Position numbers and translations under genes: made by a program. Positions 52,824 to 63,909 of a stretch of DNA of 64,000 nt are shown here, piece by piece. The notes beneath the pieces were generated by a model. That model saw only the letters and a program-made list of their open reading frames with translations, was not told the origin of the DNA and made no database searches. How positions within the stretch are numbered: the first letter of the stretch is position 1; every line of letters begins with the position of its first letter. Source of the DNA: Pleomorphomonas sp. JP5 (GTDB lineage Bacteria; Pseudomonadota; Alphaproteobacteria; Rhizobiales; Pleomorphomonadaceae); the NCBI RefSeq assembly GCF_023721815.1, contig NZ_JAMDLI010000005.1, positions 47,194-111,193 on the forward strand. Reading direction: 5' to 3'.

Positions 52824-52923
52824 CTTGCGGTCAGCCGCCGTGGCGGGGCGGCTGGATATTGGATTTCCCTTACGCAATTCTCCCGGCAGCGCGGTCAACG
52901 CGCGACACTTTCGGGAGGACGAA

Positions 52924-54441
<1,518 letters not shown>

Positions 54442-54459
54442 AGCCTGGCCGAAATTCTA

Positions 54460-54660
54460 CTGGGGCGGGCAGCTAGCTTAGAGCGCTGCGCTTCCGGTGC
54501 TCACGGGCTGTTTTCTTAAGACGCAACGCCGGACGCAAAACCGGTTCCCACTTTTGCTGGCGTTGCTCGAAGTCCGCTCCGCTCCGGTTCTCGCGCTCGT
54601 TGCTATCTGCCTCACCCCAGCGAATTTCGATCCAGGCTCTGGCGGCGAGCCTATGAGCAG
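54460..54660. repeat. Family B element with nested family C palindrome
   Basis: Copy of the 45155 element: TGCGCTTCCGGTGCTCACGG at its start and CGCTCCGGTTCTCG later, with the C element (about 54520-54575, GCAACGCC...GGCGTTGC) inserted into it. Confidence 0.7.
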
Positions 54661-54717
54661 ATATTGGAGCGTCGATCTGGGGAGCCGGGTCGGCGCTTCA
54701 AGTTTTTGCGGAGTGGG

Positions 54718-54890
54718 AGTCCTATACCGGCCGCTCGCTCTACCTTCCTGAGGTCCCCGCCTGCGCGGGGATGACAGGTGAATTATATAGATGACGCAAT
54801 CGGATAGCGGCGCGCCTCTATCAAGCTGTCATCCCCGCGAAGGCGGGGACCTCAGGACGAGATGGCGCTGAGGGTCGTATCAGGCACCCC
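54718..54890. repeat. Head-to-head pair of GATATC-type palindromic repeats, CCCCGC subtype
   Basis: F copy about 54720-54795 with CCCCGCCTGCGCGGGG, R copy about 54820-54890 with CCCCGCGAAGGCGGGG. The arms match within the pair but differ from most other pairs. Confidence 0.83.
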
Positions 54891-54946
54891 TGCGATCCGG
54901 AACGTTCACCGGATGGCCAAGTCTTGCAAGTTCTTCGGCGGGTGCC

Positions 54947-55693
54947 CTAGCGGATCAGCGCTTCGAACTCGTCCGGCGTGGTCCGCTTGGCGCCCCCCAT
55001 GCGATTGGTCTTCGCTACCCACGGCCTCGTCCCCTCGACAAGCCAGTCGTCGCCGAAGCGGATCAGACTGAAGCCGACCAGGAAATCGCGGCTGTCGAAC
55101 GAAAGAAGGGCGACGCGTTCGGTTTCGGCGTCACCCTGAAACAACTTGGCGTGTCCGGAGAAAAGGCGCTGTTGCCGTTCGCTGTTCACTTCTTCCGGCA
55201 ACGGGGTACCGATTTTCGAAATTGAGAGTTCTGACAGGCGCTCTGCCTGTACAGCGTCGAACATATCCCACGCAGCTGTCGGGTAGTCTGGATTGGCGTA
55301 GGAATGGCCCTCCAGAAGCGTGTCTATGATCACTGGATTGTTCGCCAGCATCAGACTGTAAGTGAGAAACTGGACATCTTTTGCCATCATACCCGCGTAG
55401 AACGCTTTGTTGACCGAGATGAAAAAGGGATCGCTGGCCGGCATCGCGAAAGAGGGCATGATCACCTTGAGCTGCCCGGCTTGCGCCACGAAGTCGTAGC
55501 CCTTGCTCATGCGATCGACGGCGGTCGTCGCCAGAATGGCCTCGAAATCCTGTTTCTTCACCGCTTCCATGAAGGCGGTGATGGCCTCTTCCGGCGTTTT
55601 GAAATGGGCCTCATCGGCAGCATAAGCCTCGGTCAACGAGAGACTGGCGACGACAGCGACGACGGCAACGATTCCAAACTTCAACAAACGCAT
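54947..55693 (-). CDS. Secreted protein, high-GC paralog of the 40-kb gene
   Basis: 248 residues with a signal peptide (MRLLKFGIVAVVAVVASLSL then TEAYA). Blocks HFKTPEEAITAFMEAVKKQD, TTAVDRM and YDFVAQA match the low-GC protein at 40088-40807. It is richer in GC and closer to host codon use, so it could be the resident version. Start at 55693 parallels the paralog start. Function unknown. Confidence 0.68.
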   Translation of the reverse strand: MRLLKFGIVAVVAVVASLSLTEAYAADEAHFKTPEEAITAFMEAVKKQDFEAILATTAVDRMSKGYDFVAQAGQLKVIMPSFAMPASDPFFISVNKAFYAGMMAKDVQFLTYSLMLANNPVIIDTLLEGHSYANPDYPTAAWDMFDAVQAERLSELSISKIGTPLPEEVNSERQQRLFSGHAKLFQGDAETERVALLSFDSRDFLVGFSLIRFGDDWLVEGTRPWVAKTNRMGGAKRTTPDEFEALIR

Positions 55694-56027
55694 GATGCTC
55701 TCTGCCAATGACTGTGCTTCGGTTCCGTTTTTCGGGACCGAAAGCCGAGTGTCCTGCCCATGTCACGGCGACGCACCGACGCCACCGGTGGCGTTGAGGA
55801 GGCGGATTCTCGCCAGGGCATGGTGGCCAGTCTTGCTGTTTTCCCGTGTGCCGGCAAGGGCGCGTAACCACGACGTGTTCCCAGGGCGAACTCGGAACCT
55901 GCCGCACCGTCGCCGCCGGGCGGGCGTCCGTCTCTGCCATCTGATCGGATTATCACGGAAAGAGCCCTGTCTTGCACCAATATGGCTCTCCATGACGTTG
56001 GGTCTGTATCATCGTCATATCAATGGG
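55694..56027. other. Gap between secreted protein and VOC remnant
   Basis: About 330 bases. Short open frames on both strands lack ribosome binding sites and similarity. No palindromic repeat of the common family. I see nothing else supported. Confidence 0.45.
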
Positions 56028-56310
56028 ATGAAAGCCATGATCCGGCTCGTCATGGTCGGCGCGAGCGATGTCGGGCGCTCCAGGCGCTTCCATGGCGCGG
56101 TGCTCGCACGCTGGCGCGGGTGTATTGGAGAACGACCTCGGCGGGGAACGTCATCCGGCCTGCTTTCTGTCCGCTTGCAGGGTGGCGACAAGCCTCAATG
56201 AAGTCCCATGATTTCAGGTATTTGCAGATTTCGGCGAGAGACTTCTCCCGCGAGAATGGCCGGCTCGATGGCCGCTATTGCCCGAGCCGTCCGAGTGCGG
56301 ATGGATAGCC
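56028..56310 (+). pseudogene. Frameshifted VOC-family remnant
   Basis: Starts MKAMIRLVMVGASDVGRSRR then FHGAVLARW, matching the start of the intact VOC protein at 57224 (MINHVVVGTNDIERSRRFYD). After about 88 bases the reading frame is lost by a small deletion, and a second frame continues with a similar segment (TTSAGNVIRPAF). It is a broken partial copy lying upstream of the intact gene. Confidence 0.55.
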
Positions 56311-56542
56311 CGTTCGTCACCATCCCATGCCAGATTGACATCCATCCGGGAAAACACTCAGGCGACGGATAGCGATAGATCGATATATTTTTCAATGTTA
56401 CATCTTAACACGCGGGTGCAAAGCGGACGGTTTGTAGTGTTCTGACATTGCTGACTTTTGTTCGAAAAGCATTCCGCGTGAAGAGCGTAAACATCAACCG
56501 CCGGATGAGGAGAGGCGCCCGGTCTTTGCAGGAGGAGTTACT

Positions 56543-57034
56543 ATGTTCCGTAAAGCCGTAATTACATTCGCGCTTGGCACTCTGATGGCTGGCGCGTCTC
56601 TCGCCGCCGATGCTTCCAAGCTGATCTTGCCGGGCGACATCACGCTTGAGCAAGCCGACAAGGCCATCGATGCCGCCAAGGCCAAGGCCAAGGAGCAGGG
56701 CACGCTGATGAACATTGCCATCGTCGATGCCGGTGGCAACCTGAAGGCGTTCGCCCGCATGGAAGGGGCCTTCCTCGGCAGTGTCGACATTTCGATCAAG
56801 AAGGCCAAGACCGCCCGCCTGTTCAACATGCCGACCAAGGATCTCGGCGCGCTGGCACAGGTTGGCCAACCGCTCTACGGCATCGAAGTCACCAACGACG
56901 GTCTGGTGGTCTTCGGCGGCGGCGAGCTGATCAAGGACAAGGATGGCGTCATCATCGGCGCGATCGGCGTGTCCGGTTCGTCCGTCGAGGATGACATGGC
57001 CGTCGCTCAAGCCGGCGCAGCTGCCGCCAACTAA
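56543..57034 (+). CDS. HbpS/GlcG-like secreted heme-binding protein
   Basis: 163 residues with a signal peptide ([20 protein letters not shown] then AADA). The mature DUF336 (GlcG/HbpS) fold shows [20 protein letters not shown] and [10 protein letters not shown]. Members bind heme or modulate redox sensors in the cell envelope. AGGAGG precedes the ATG, and a strong terminator follows at 57056-57088. Confidence 0.85.
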   Translation: MFRKAVITFALGTLMAGASLAADASKLILPGDITLEQADKAIDAAKAKAKEQGTLMNIAIVDAGGNLKAFARMEGAFLGSVDISIKKAKTARLFNMPTKDLGALAQVGQPLYGIEVTNDGLVVFGGGELIKDKDGVIIGAIGVSGSSVEDDMAVAQAGAAAAN

Positions 57035-57055
57035 TCGTCACATAACCTGGTGCGG

Positions 57056-57088
57056 GGCCGGTCCGACACGTTCGGGCCGGTTTTTTTT
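57056..57088 (+). terminator. Rho-independent terminator after HbpS-like gene
   Basis: GGCCGGTCCGA, loop CACG, TTCGGGCCGG and then eight T. Near-perfect stem with one G-T mismatch, 21 bp after the stop. Confidence 0.88.
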
Positions 57089-57223
57089 GTGGGGCGACGA
57101 CGCGGGCGAACCGACGTCTTGGGGCGGCGTCTGAACGGATCGGCACCGAAAGAGAGCGAGATCGCACCGAATGTGGCCGTAAACGGTGCTAGATTTCCGT
57201 CATCGGCAGTTCGGAGCGGGAAC

Positions 57224-57622
57224 ATGATCAATCACGTGGTGGTCGGGACGAACGACATCGAGCGGTCCAGGCGTTTCTACGACGCGGTGCTCGGCACGCT
57301 GGGGGCGGGTGAGGCGGTTCGCAACGTGGCGGCGAGTGGTCACGTCAGGCTGTTCTACCGGCACGACGGCGGATCGTTCTGCGTCAGTCAGCCGATCGAC
57401 GATCGTCCGGCGAGCCCGGCCAACGGCGGCACCATCGCCTTCCGCTGCGGCTCGCCCGACGTGGTGCGGGCCTTTCACGACGCGGCGGTGGCCCACGGCG
57501 GCGTCTCCATCGAGGACCCGCCGGGCCTTCGCCACAACCCGATGGTCGGGCCGGTGCATCTCGCCTATGTGCGCGACCCCGATGGCAACAAACTCTGCGC
57601 CGTTTGCCGGGGGGCGACATGA
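57224..57622 (+). CDS. VOC family protein (glyoxalase-like)
   Basis: 132-residue VOC protein: MINHVVVGTNDIERSRRFYD is the first beta-alpha unit and GPVHLAYVRDPDGNKLCAVC the last. Metal ligands expected for the fold are His4 and Glu-type positions that cannot be confirmed. It overlaps the AraC gene by 4 bp (ATGA). Function unknown; a damaged partial copy lies upstream at 56028. Confidence 0.85.
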   Translation: MINHVVVGTNDIERSRRFYDAVLGTLGAGEAVRNVAASGHVRLFYRHDGGSFCVSQPIDDRPASPANGGTIAFRCGSPDVVRAFHDAAVAHGGVSIEDPPGLRHNPMVGPVHLAYVRDPDGNKLCAVCRGAT

Positions 57623-58449
57623 GCGACCATGCCAAGGCGCTGCTCAACCGCCCCGGCGTCGGCTTCACGGCCAGCGTCGCCCAGGGCTGCGACCTCCGGT
57701 TCAGCCGCGTCGTCGTCGACCGTCCCACGCTGATCGTGGTCGATCACGGCTCGAAGATCCTGGAGGCGCCCGGCGGGTCGTGGAGGGTGGCGGGCGGCGA
57801 GGGCGTGGCGCTGGCCGGCGGGCAGACCTTCGACGTGACCAATCGCCTGTCGGAGCGCGGCCGCTACGGCGCGCGCTGGCTGGTGTGGGACCCCTCGATC
57901 ATCGCCGCCTTCGAGCGGAGCGGCGAGGGGGCGACGGTGAGGGGCGTGGCGGCGTTCGGCCGGCTGGACGCGTCGTTCGCCCAGGCCTTCGACCGGGCCA
58001 TCGAGGCAATCGGCGACGCCGATGGGGTGCCCGAGGCGGTGGCCCGGCACCGGCTCACCGAGGTTCTGGTCTGGCTGTCGCTTCAGGGCATCCGCTTCTC
58101 GTCGGCGGAAAGCCCGAGCTTTGCCGTGCGGGTGCGGCGGCTGATCGAGGGCTCGGCCGATGCGCGCTGGCCGGCGGCGGAGGTGGCCGACCGTCTCGCC
58201 GTCAGCGAGGCGACGCTGCGCCGCCGTCTCGCCGCCGAGGGAACGACTCTGGGCGACCTCATCGCCGACGTGCGCATGGCCCAGGGCATGCTGCTGCTGC
58301 AATCGACCGATCTCTCCGTCAACCGCGTGGCGCTGGAAGTCGGCTACGAATCCGCCTCCCGCTTCGCCATCCGCTTCCGCCGCCGCTTCGGCTTTCCGCC
58401 CACGGCCATCCGGGGGCACGCGCGAGGGGCGGTGGTGGGTGTGGGGTGA
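57619..58449 (+). CDS. AraC family regulator
   Basis: 276 residues. Two helix-turn-helix motifs at the C-terminus: AAEVADRLAVSEATLRRRLA and NRVALEVGYESASRFAIRFR, then FGFPPTAIRGHARG. The N-terminal ligand domain is not assigned. The ATG overlaps the VOC stop, so both are translated from one message and the VOC protein may act on its effector. Confidence 0.87.
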   Translation: MSDHAKALLNRPGVGFTASVAQGCDLRFSRVVVDRPTLIVVDHGSKILEAPGGSWRVAGGEGVALAGGQTFDVTNRLSERGRYGARWLVWDPSIIAAFERSGEGATVRGVAAFGRLDASFAQAFDRAIEAIGDADGVPEAVARHRLTEVLVWLSLQGIRFSSAESPSFAVRVRRLIEGSADARWPAAEVADRLAVSEATLRRRLAAEGTTLGDLIADVRMAQGMLLLQSTDLSVNRVALEVGYESASRFAIRFRRRFGFPPTAIRGHARGAVVGVG

Positions 58450-58469
58450 GCGGGGGAAGGGGAGCGGCC

Positions 58470-58580
58470 CATATCAGGCTCCATGAAACAGGGAGCCCGA
58501 TATCGGCGTTGCGCCCCTTCCGGCCCGAGGTCCTCGCTTTTGCAAGGATGACAATTTATATATAGGTTTCAGGTGGATAG
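58470..58580 (+). repeat. GATATC-type palindromic repeat (with partial second end)
   Basis: F copy about 58492-58580 with CCTCGCTTTTGCAAGG hairpin; just before it another GCCCATATCAGGCTCC end lies in inverse orientation. Confidence 0.78.
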
Positions 58581-58623
58581 GTCGTAATCTACCCTTTGCC
58601 GCATTGCTTCCCTCTCCCCGCCC

Positions 58624-60936
58624 TCAGCCCGCCTCGACGCGCCTTTCGGTGGCGAGGGCGAGGGTTTGGGCTTGTTCGGGCGTCACGGGGCGGCCGAGGA
58701 GGTAGCCCTGGAGGTGGCTGCAGCCGCCGTTGCCGAGGATTTCGGCCTGCTCCTCGGTTTCGATGCCCTCGGCGGTGCATTGCAGGCCGAGGGTGGAAGC
58801 GAGCGCCAGGATGGCCTGGATGATCGCCTGGCTGGACGACTTGTCGGCGACGCCTTCGACGAAATAGCGGTCGACCTTGATGCGGTCGATCTGGAAGTCG
58901 ATCAGGTAGCGCAGGGACGAGTAGCCGGTGCCGAAATCGTCGAGCGCGATGTTGATGCGCGAAGCGCGCAGATTGCCGAGGGCCGCCTGGACGCCGCCCT
59001 CCTTCTGGAGCAGCGTCGACTCGGTGATTTCCAGCTCCAGCCGCTCGTTGGGCAGGCCGGAGAGCCTGAGCGCCCGGTGAACCTGCGCCTCGATGGCGCC
59101 GGCGCGGAACTGCACCGGCGACAGGTTGATCGACACGAACAGCGGCGCGGGCCAGGTCATGGCCTCGGCGCAGGCCCGTTCCAGCACCCAGGCGCCCAGG
59201 CGGTTGATCAGCCCGGTCTCCTCGGCGACGGGAATGAACACGTCGGGCGGCACCATGCCGCGCGTCGGATGCTTCCAGCGCAACAGGGCCTCGAAGCCGG
59301 CGAGGCGGCGGCCGGCCGCCTCGTAGATCGGCTGGTAGGCGAGGTAGAACTGGCCGAGCTTCCAGGCCTCCTCGAGATCGGCCTGCAGCTCGCGCCGGGT
59401 TTCCATGGCGCTCGCCAGCTCCTCGGAGAAGACGCGGGTGAGGCCGCGCCCGTCCGCCTTGGCCTTGAACAGGGCGAGGTCGGCGCACTTCAGCAGGGTG
59501 ACGAGGTCGTGCCCGTCGCGCGGGCAGAGCGAGATGCCGATGGAGGTGCTGATGTTGAGCTGGTGGCCCTCGATCTGGAACGGTTTCCGGATGGCGGAGA
59601 CGATGATCTCGGCGATCCTGAGGGCATTGATCTCGTCCATCACGCCCATGCAGATGATGGCGAACTCGTCGCCGCCGAGGCGGGCGATGCGGTCGGTGGG
59701 GCCCAGATGCTCGACGAGACGCTCTGCGACGGCCGCCAGCAGCTTGTCGCCGACGTCGTGGCCGAGGGTGTCGTTGATGGTCTTGAAATAGTCGAGGTCG
59801 GCGAAATAGAGCGCGTAGGGCGAGACGCTGCCGGTCCTGTCGAGCGCTTCCAGCCACTCGACGAAATACAGACGGTTGGCAAGGCCGGTCAACACGTCGG
59901 TGCGCGCCTGGCGATACTGGAGGGCCGATTGCTTGCGATCGCGCCGCAGCTGGCGGATCCACAACCCGGTGACGAGCAGGATGCCGGCGCAGACCAGCAG
60001 GGAGGCGATCGCCAGCGGAAAGATCGTGCGGCGGATCTCCTCGTTGACCGTCCGGGCGGCGACGCTGATGACGATGGCCGCCGGATAGCTGGGGAGGCGG
60101 CGGATGGCGGCGTAGCGCTCGGTATCGCCGAGGATGTCCGCCGGAACGAGCCCGCCGGCGGCCGGCAGGGCGAGCAGCGCGCCGGCGTCGTGCCTGGGCG
60201 GGTTGGCCTCCGAGGCCTTGTCCAGCACGAGCGCCGGCGACTGGGCCAGGACGGTGCCGTCTTCGAGGATGAAGGCGATGAGACTGCCCTTGCCGACGTC
60301 GACGCGCGCCAGCCGGTTGGCGAAGTAGCCCTGGTCGGACGCCGCGTTGACGACGCCGAGGAAGTGGCCGTCGTCGGAGGTCATGCGGTGCGACAGCACC
60401 AGGTTGGGCCGGCCGGCGATGCGACCGATGATCGGCTGGCTGAGATAGGTCGGTGGGCCGATCATGCTCTGCATCGCCTTGAAATAGGGGCGGTCGCCGA
60501 AATAGGCCTCGGGCGCCGGCCATCTGCGCGTCGACGCCAGCACGCGACCGGTCTCGTCGGTTATGGTCAGCGCGTCCAGGAAGGCGAGGCCGGACATGCG
60601 CGCGCGCAGCGTTTCGAAGGCGGACTGGCTGGTGGTTTCGGCGATCAGCGAGACCTGGTCGTTGACCTCCCTGGCTTTCAGGTGGTCCGTGATGCCGATG
60701 AGCACCAGGTCCATGGCCTGGAAGGCGTGGTTGATCTCGTCCGACATCACGTCGGCGATGTTGGTCTGGATCTTGAGCTGCCGCTCGATCGCCGCGTCGC
60801 TCAATCGCGAAGCCGCCGACAGCGTGGCGACGGCGATGAACAGGACTAAAAATCCATCAATAATCAATATGATGAATTCAAGGGGTGAAACCGACGAGCG
60901 GGACGCCTCTTTCATCTGTTCGATTTCGCGAAGCAA
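58624..60936 (-). CDS. Membrane-bound GGDEF-EAL cyclic di-GMP protein
   Basis: 770 residues. One membrane segment near residues 18-42, a periplasmic sensor region of dCACHE type (about 43-300), a second segment about 310-330, a GGDEF domain with intact RLGGDEFAI, and an EAL domain with intact FEALLRW, ELEITESTLL and DDFGTGYSSLRYL. Both cyclase and phosphodiesterase signature residues are kept, so it could make or degrade c-di-GMP depending on signal. Signal unknown. The start MLREIEQMKEASR is cytoplasmic. Confidence 0.92.
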   Translation of the reverse strand: MLREIEQMKEASRSSVSPLEFIILIIDGFLVLFIAVATLSAASRLSDAAIERQLKIQTNIADVMSDEINHAFQAMDLVLIGITDHLKAREVNDQVSLIAETTSQSAFETLRARMSGLAFLDALTITDETGRVLASTRRWPAPEAYFGDRPYFKAMQSMIGPPTYLSQPIIGRIAGRPNLVLSHRMTSDDGHFLGVVNAASDQGYFANRLARVDVGKGSLIAFILEDGTVLAQSPALVLDKASEANPPRHDAGALLALPAAGGLVPADILGDTERYAAIRRLPSYPAAIVISVAARTVNEEIRRTIFPLAIASLLVCAGILLVTGLWIRQLRRDRKQSALQYRQARTDVLTGLANRLYFVEWLEALDRTGSVSPYALYFADLDYFKTINDTLGHDVGDKLLAAVAERLVEHLGPTDRIARLGGDEFAIICMGVMDEINALRIAEIIVSAIRKPFQIEGHQLNISTSIGISLCPRDGHDLVTLLKCADLALFKAKADGRGLTRVFSEELASAMETRRELQADLEEAWKLGQFYLAYQPIYEAAGRRLAGFEALLRWKHPTRGMVPPDVFIPVAEETGLINRLGAWVLERACAEAMTWPAPLFVSINLSPVQFRAGAIEAQVHRALRLSGLPNERLELEITESTLLQKEGGVQAALGNLRASRINIALDDFGTGYSSLRYLIDFQIDRIKVDRYFVEGVADKSSSQAIIQAILALASTLGLQCTAEGIETEEQAEILGNGGCSHLQGYLLGRPVTPEQAQTLALATERRVEAG

Positions 60937-61227
60937 TTTCGACCTGCCGTTTCCGCGTGACGAGCGTCTATTCTACTCCTGATACATTACCAATAATGGC
61001 AACTTTGCCAAGAAAGCAGGTCTACTCCGATGAAGCAGATTCAATATTGGATGCGTTGAAATATACGCGATTCCACCATGAATGATAGTCTGTGTCGGCC
61101 TTGGCGAGATTGACATTTGTGCTGAGTGCGTGAGGCGGCAAGCCCGCTCTCCAGCAGGCTCCAATCCACTGTCTTCATGAGGCTCCGGGCGCGCGGGACG
61201 AGGGCGGCGCTCCGCCCCGCGTGCCGG

Positions 61228-61437
61228 TTACTGCACGACGTTGCCGGCGCGGACGCCCTGGTTGGCCGCGATGGGGAAGCCGGCCCTCTTCAGCTCGTCG
61301 CGCGCTTCCTGGCTCGCCATGGACAGGAGATAGGCGACGAAGGACAGATCGCAGCGCCGGGCCTGCTGCGACATCTGTTCGGACAAGGTGGCGATGTGGT
61401 GGAGCGTTTCCACGGGGATCCGGGGATGATCTGACAT
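61228..61437 (-). CDS. Small conserved hypothetical protein
   Basis: 69 residues, predicted helical (HHIATLSEQMSQQARRCDLS, then FVAYLLSMASQEARDELKRA). Similar short proteins are common in alphaproteobacteria. A GGAG-like sequence lies upstream. Function unknown; called on frame, start context and helical pattern. Confidence 0.58.
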   Translation of the reverse strand: MSDHPRIPVETLHHIATLSEQMSQQARRCDLSFVAYLLSMASQEARDELKRAGFPIAANQGVRAGNVVQ

Positions 61438-61584
61438 GGCCGAACTCCTCTCAGCCCGGAAGCGGCGACGCGCCGGCTTCCAACGGGGAACGAAACCTTC
61501 GGTCGTGACCGAGGGTTCCTCTGGCCCTGCAAAACGTGATCGGCGGTGCAGGTGCTGTCGGCGGCGGAGTTCCTGTGAGGGAGG

Positions 61585-61765
61585 AGGGAGCGCGATATGG
61601 GCCGGGAGCTCTGTTCTGCCCGAGGTCCTGCGCCTAAAGCGCAGGATGACTGAATTATATAATTAAAACATGTACATAGATTGTCGTCCTGCGCGAAGGC
61701 CGCTTGCATTCGCGTGCGAATGCAAGGTGGACCTTGGGAAGGTAGAGCGAGACACCGATATCGGC
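61585..61765. repeat. GATATC-type repeat pair with nested palindrome
   Basis: F copy about 61588-61660 and R copy about 61675-61765; the R copy carries a near-perfect 24-nt palindrome at 61703-61726. Confidence 0.82.
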
Positions 61766-61778
61766 CGCCCCGCCACCC

Positions 61779-62978
61779 TCACACGCCCTGTTCCACTGTC
61801 TTCTCCGGGCAGGCGGCGTCGGGGAGGGCGAGCGACAGCAGCGACAGCACGATGATGACGGCGCCGAAGCCGGTGGCCGTCTCGACGAGGCCGAGGTGGC
61901 GGGCGGCGTAGCCGGCGATCATGGCCGGGGCGGCGTTGGCGAGGTAGCTTTCGAAGTAGAAGGCCGACATCAGCCCGGCGCGCTCCTCCGGCCTGACCTT
62001 GGCGACGATGCTGCGCGTGGCGCCCAGGAAGCCGGCCCCGAAGCCGATGCCGGAGATCAGGGCGCCGACCATCAGCACGGCGGGGCTTGAAAGATAGGCG
62101 CCGCCGAGGATGACCGTCGTGCCGAGCGAGATGGCAAGGCTGCCGATGGCGAGGCCTGCGCCGGCGGTCCTGTTGCGGGTGGTGACGATGGCGGCGGTGC
62201 CGGCGAAGGTGAGGGCGGCCACCGCGCCGCCGCCCAGCCAGGTGGCGCCGCCGCTCTCGCGGATCAGCGACGGCATCAACGACAGGAAGAAGCCGCCGAG
62301 CGCCCAGGTGGCGATGTTGAGCGGGGCGACGCGCAGGAAGGCCCGGCGGGCGGCCGGCGGCACCTCGATGCGCGGGCGCGGCGTCCACTTGGCGGCGCTG
62401 AGCGAGGCCGCCGTCTCGGGCGCGCGGGCGCTGCGCAGGACCTGGATGAGGAAGACGGCGATCAGCAGCCCGTAGACGACGCGGAGCGGCGCGGGCGCCA
62501 CTTGCGCCAGCAGGCCGGAGCCCAGCGCGCCGACGCCCATGCCGATCATCGGCGCGACGGAGTTGATGGTGGCGCCGACCCTGTGGTCGACGTCGAGCAG
62601 GGCGGCGGCGAGCGACGTGGTGGCGAGCGCGGTGGCAAAGCCCTGGACGAGGCGGGCGGCGAGCAGCCAGCCGCCATCTTGCGCGCCGAGGAAGAGGGCC
62701 ATGGCCAGGAGTTCGGCGGCGAGCGCCAGCAGGATCACCGGCCGCCGGCCCCAGTGGTTGGAGAGCGCGCCGAAGAACAGGAGGGTGGTGAGCAGCGCCG
62801 CCGCGTAGACGGCGAACACCACCGTGATCATGAAGGGCGAGAAGCCCCAGGCCGCCCGGTAGAGCGGGTAGAGCGGCGTCGGCGCGCTGGAGGCGGCGAG
62901 GAAGGCGACGAGCGTGGTGGCGTGGAGGATCAGGCCGGCGCGTTTGCCGGCCCCGGCCATATCGATGCGGATGGTCAT
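61779..62978 (-). CDS. MFS efflux transporter
   Basis: 399-residue MFS permease with 12 segments. ATTLVAFLAASSAPTPLYPL and FFGALSNHWGRRPVILLALA (motif A) are at the N-terminal half. It is divergent from a TetR regulator with two matching operators in the gap, so it is most likely a TetR-controlled drug or metabolite exporter. Substrate not known. Confidence 0.86.
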   Translation of the reverse strand: MTIRIDMAGAGKRAGLILHATTLVAFLAASSAPTPLYPLYRAAWGFSPFMITVVFAVYAAALLTTLLFFGALSNHWGRRPVILLALAAELLAMALFLGAQDGGWLLAARLVQGFATALATTSLAAALLDVDHRVGATINSVAPMIGMGVGALGSGLLAQVAPAPLRVVYGLLIAVFLIQVLRSARAPETAASLSAAKWTPRPRIEVPPAARRAFLRVAPLNIATWALGGFFLSLMPSLIRESGGATWLGGGAVAALTFAGTAAIVTTRNRTAGAGLAIGSLAISLGTTVILGGAYLSSPAVLMVGALISGIGFGAGFLGATRSIVAKVRPEERAGLMSAFYFESYLANAAPAMIAGYAARHLGLVETATGFGAVIIVLSLLSLALPDAACPEKTVEQGV

Positions 62979-62996
62979 GGTCTGGCCTCTGTGGTA

Positions 62997-63054
62997 AAAG
63001 CAAAGAGTTTGCGTTTATACGGCGATGTGACTCTAAAAGCAAATTATTTGCTTT
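62997..63054. promoter_or_regulatory. Twin operators between divergent MFS and TetR genes
   Basis: Site 1 (62997-63016): AAAGCAAA-GAG-TTTGCGTTT. Site 2 (63036-63054): AAAGCAAA-TTA-TTTGCTTT, perfect arms. Two copies of one palindrome with 19 bp between fit repression of both genes. Confidence 0.68.
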
Positions 63055-63087
63055 AGTGGAGACGTGTTGCCCGTCGCGGGGTGGGAC

Positions 63088-63672
63088 ATGGAACAGAAAC
63101 AAAGGGTTGCAGAGAAGTCTCCGCAGGCGATGCCGCGCCCCGGCGGTCGCGCCGCCCGTATTCAGGCGGCGGTGTTCAAGGCGGTGGACGAGCTGAAGCA
63201 GGCGGGCGAGGAGCTGACGGTGCCGGCAATCGCCACGCGCGCCGGGGTGACGCCGTCGACCATCTATCGCCGCTGGGGCACGCTGGCCGAGCTTCTGTCC
63301 GACGTGGCGGTGCGCCAGCTGAGGCCCGACGCCGCCCCGCCAGACAGCGGCGACTGGCGCGCCGACCTCAAGGGCTGGCTGGAGCAATATGCCGAGGAGA
63401 TGGCCTCCGAGCCCGGCCGCGCCATGATCCGCGACGTGCTCGCCGCCGACCGGGTGGACAACGCCTGCGCCTGCTCGGCCTACACCGGCCAGCAGCTCGA
63501 CGTCATCCGGCAAAGGGCGCTCGATCGCGGCGACAGCCCGCCCGACACGGCGGTGCTGATGGACCGGGTGGTCGCCCCGGTGATCTACCGCATCCTGTTC
63601 GGCCGCGAGACGCCGGGCGGGGAGTATGTGGCCGGATTGGTCGCGGAGGTGCTGCGGGACGGCGAGGGGTGA
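63088..63672 (+). CDS. TetR/AcrR family regulator
   Basis: 194 residues. HTH: ELTVPAIATRAGVTPSTIYR and RWGTLAELLSDVA; the C-terminal domain (TetR_C-like, WLEQYAEEMASEPGRAMIRD) follows. Start at 63088; the TTG at 63064 is an unlikely longer start. Divergent from the MFS gene, with paired operators between. Confidence 0.86.
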   Translation: MEQKQRVAEKSPQAMPRPGGRAARIQAAVFKAVDELKQAGEELTVPAIATRAGVTPSTIYRRWGTLAELLSDVAVRQLRPDAAPPDSGDWRADLKGWLEQYAEEMASEPGRAMIRDVLAADRVDNACACSAYTGQQLDVIRQRALDRGDSPPDTAVLMDRVVAPVIYRILFGRETPGGEYVAGLVAEVLRDGEG

Positions 63673-63689
63673 GCTGGGGATGGGAGCGG

Positions 63690-63909
63690 GGGGAAGGGGA
63701 GCGCGATATCGGCGTTGCGCCCCGTTCTGCCCGAGGTTCTGCGCCTAAAGCGCAGGATGACAGTTAATTGATATAAAACAAATAGATAGAGCGTTTTGTA
63801 TGGATCTGAGCGGGGGTGCCCTCTATTAGGGGCGCAATGCGCCAAGTGGGTCGGCGCGCGGCCTATCCAACTGGTCCCTCTATATAAATCGTCATCCTGC
63901 GCTTTAGGC
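63690..63909. repeat. GATATC-type repeat pair, right copy interrupted by an IS
   Basis: F copy about 63700-63780 and R copy about 63880-63909; the R copy is cut inside the hairpin (GTCATCCTGCGCTTTAGGC) by the insertion sequence beginning at 63910. Confidence 0.83.
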
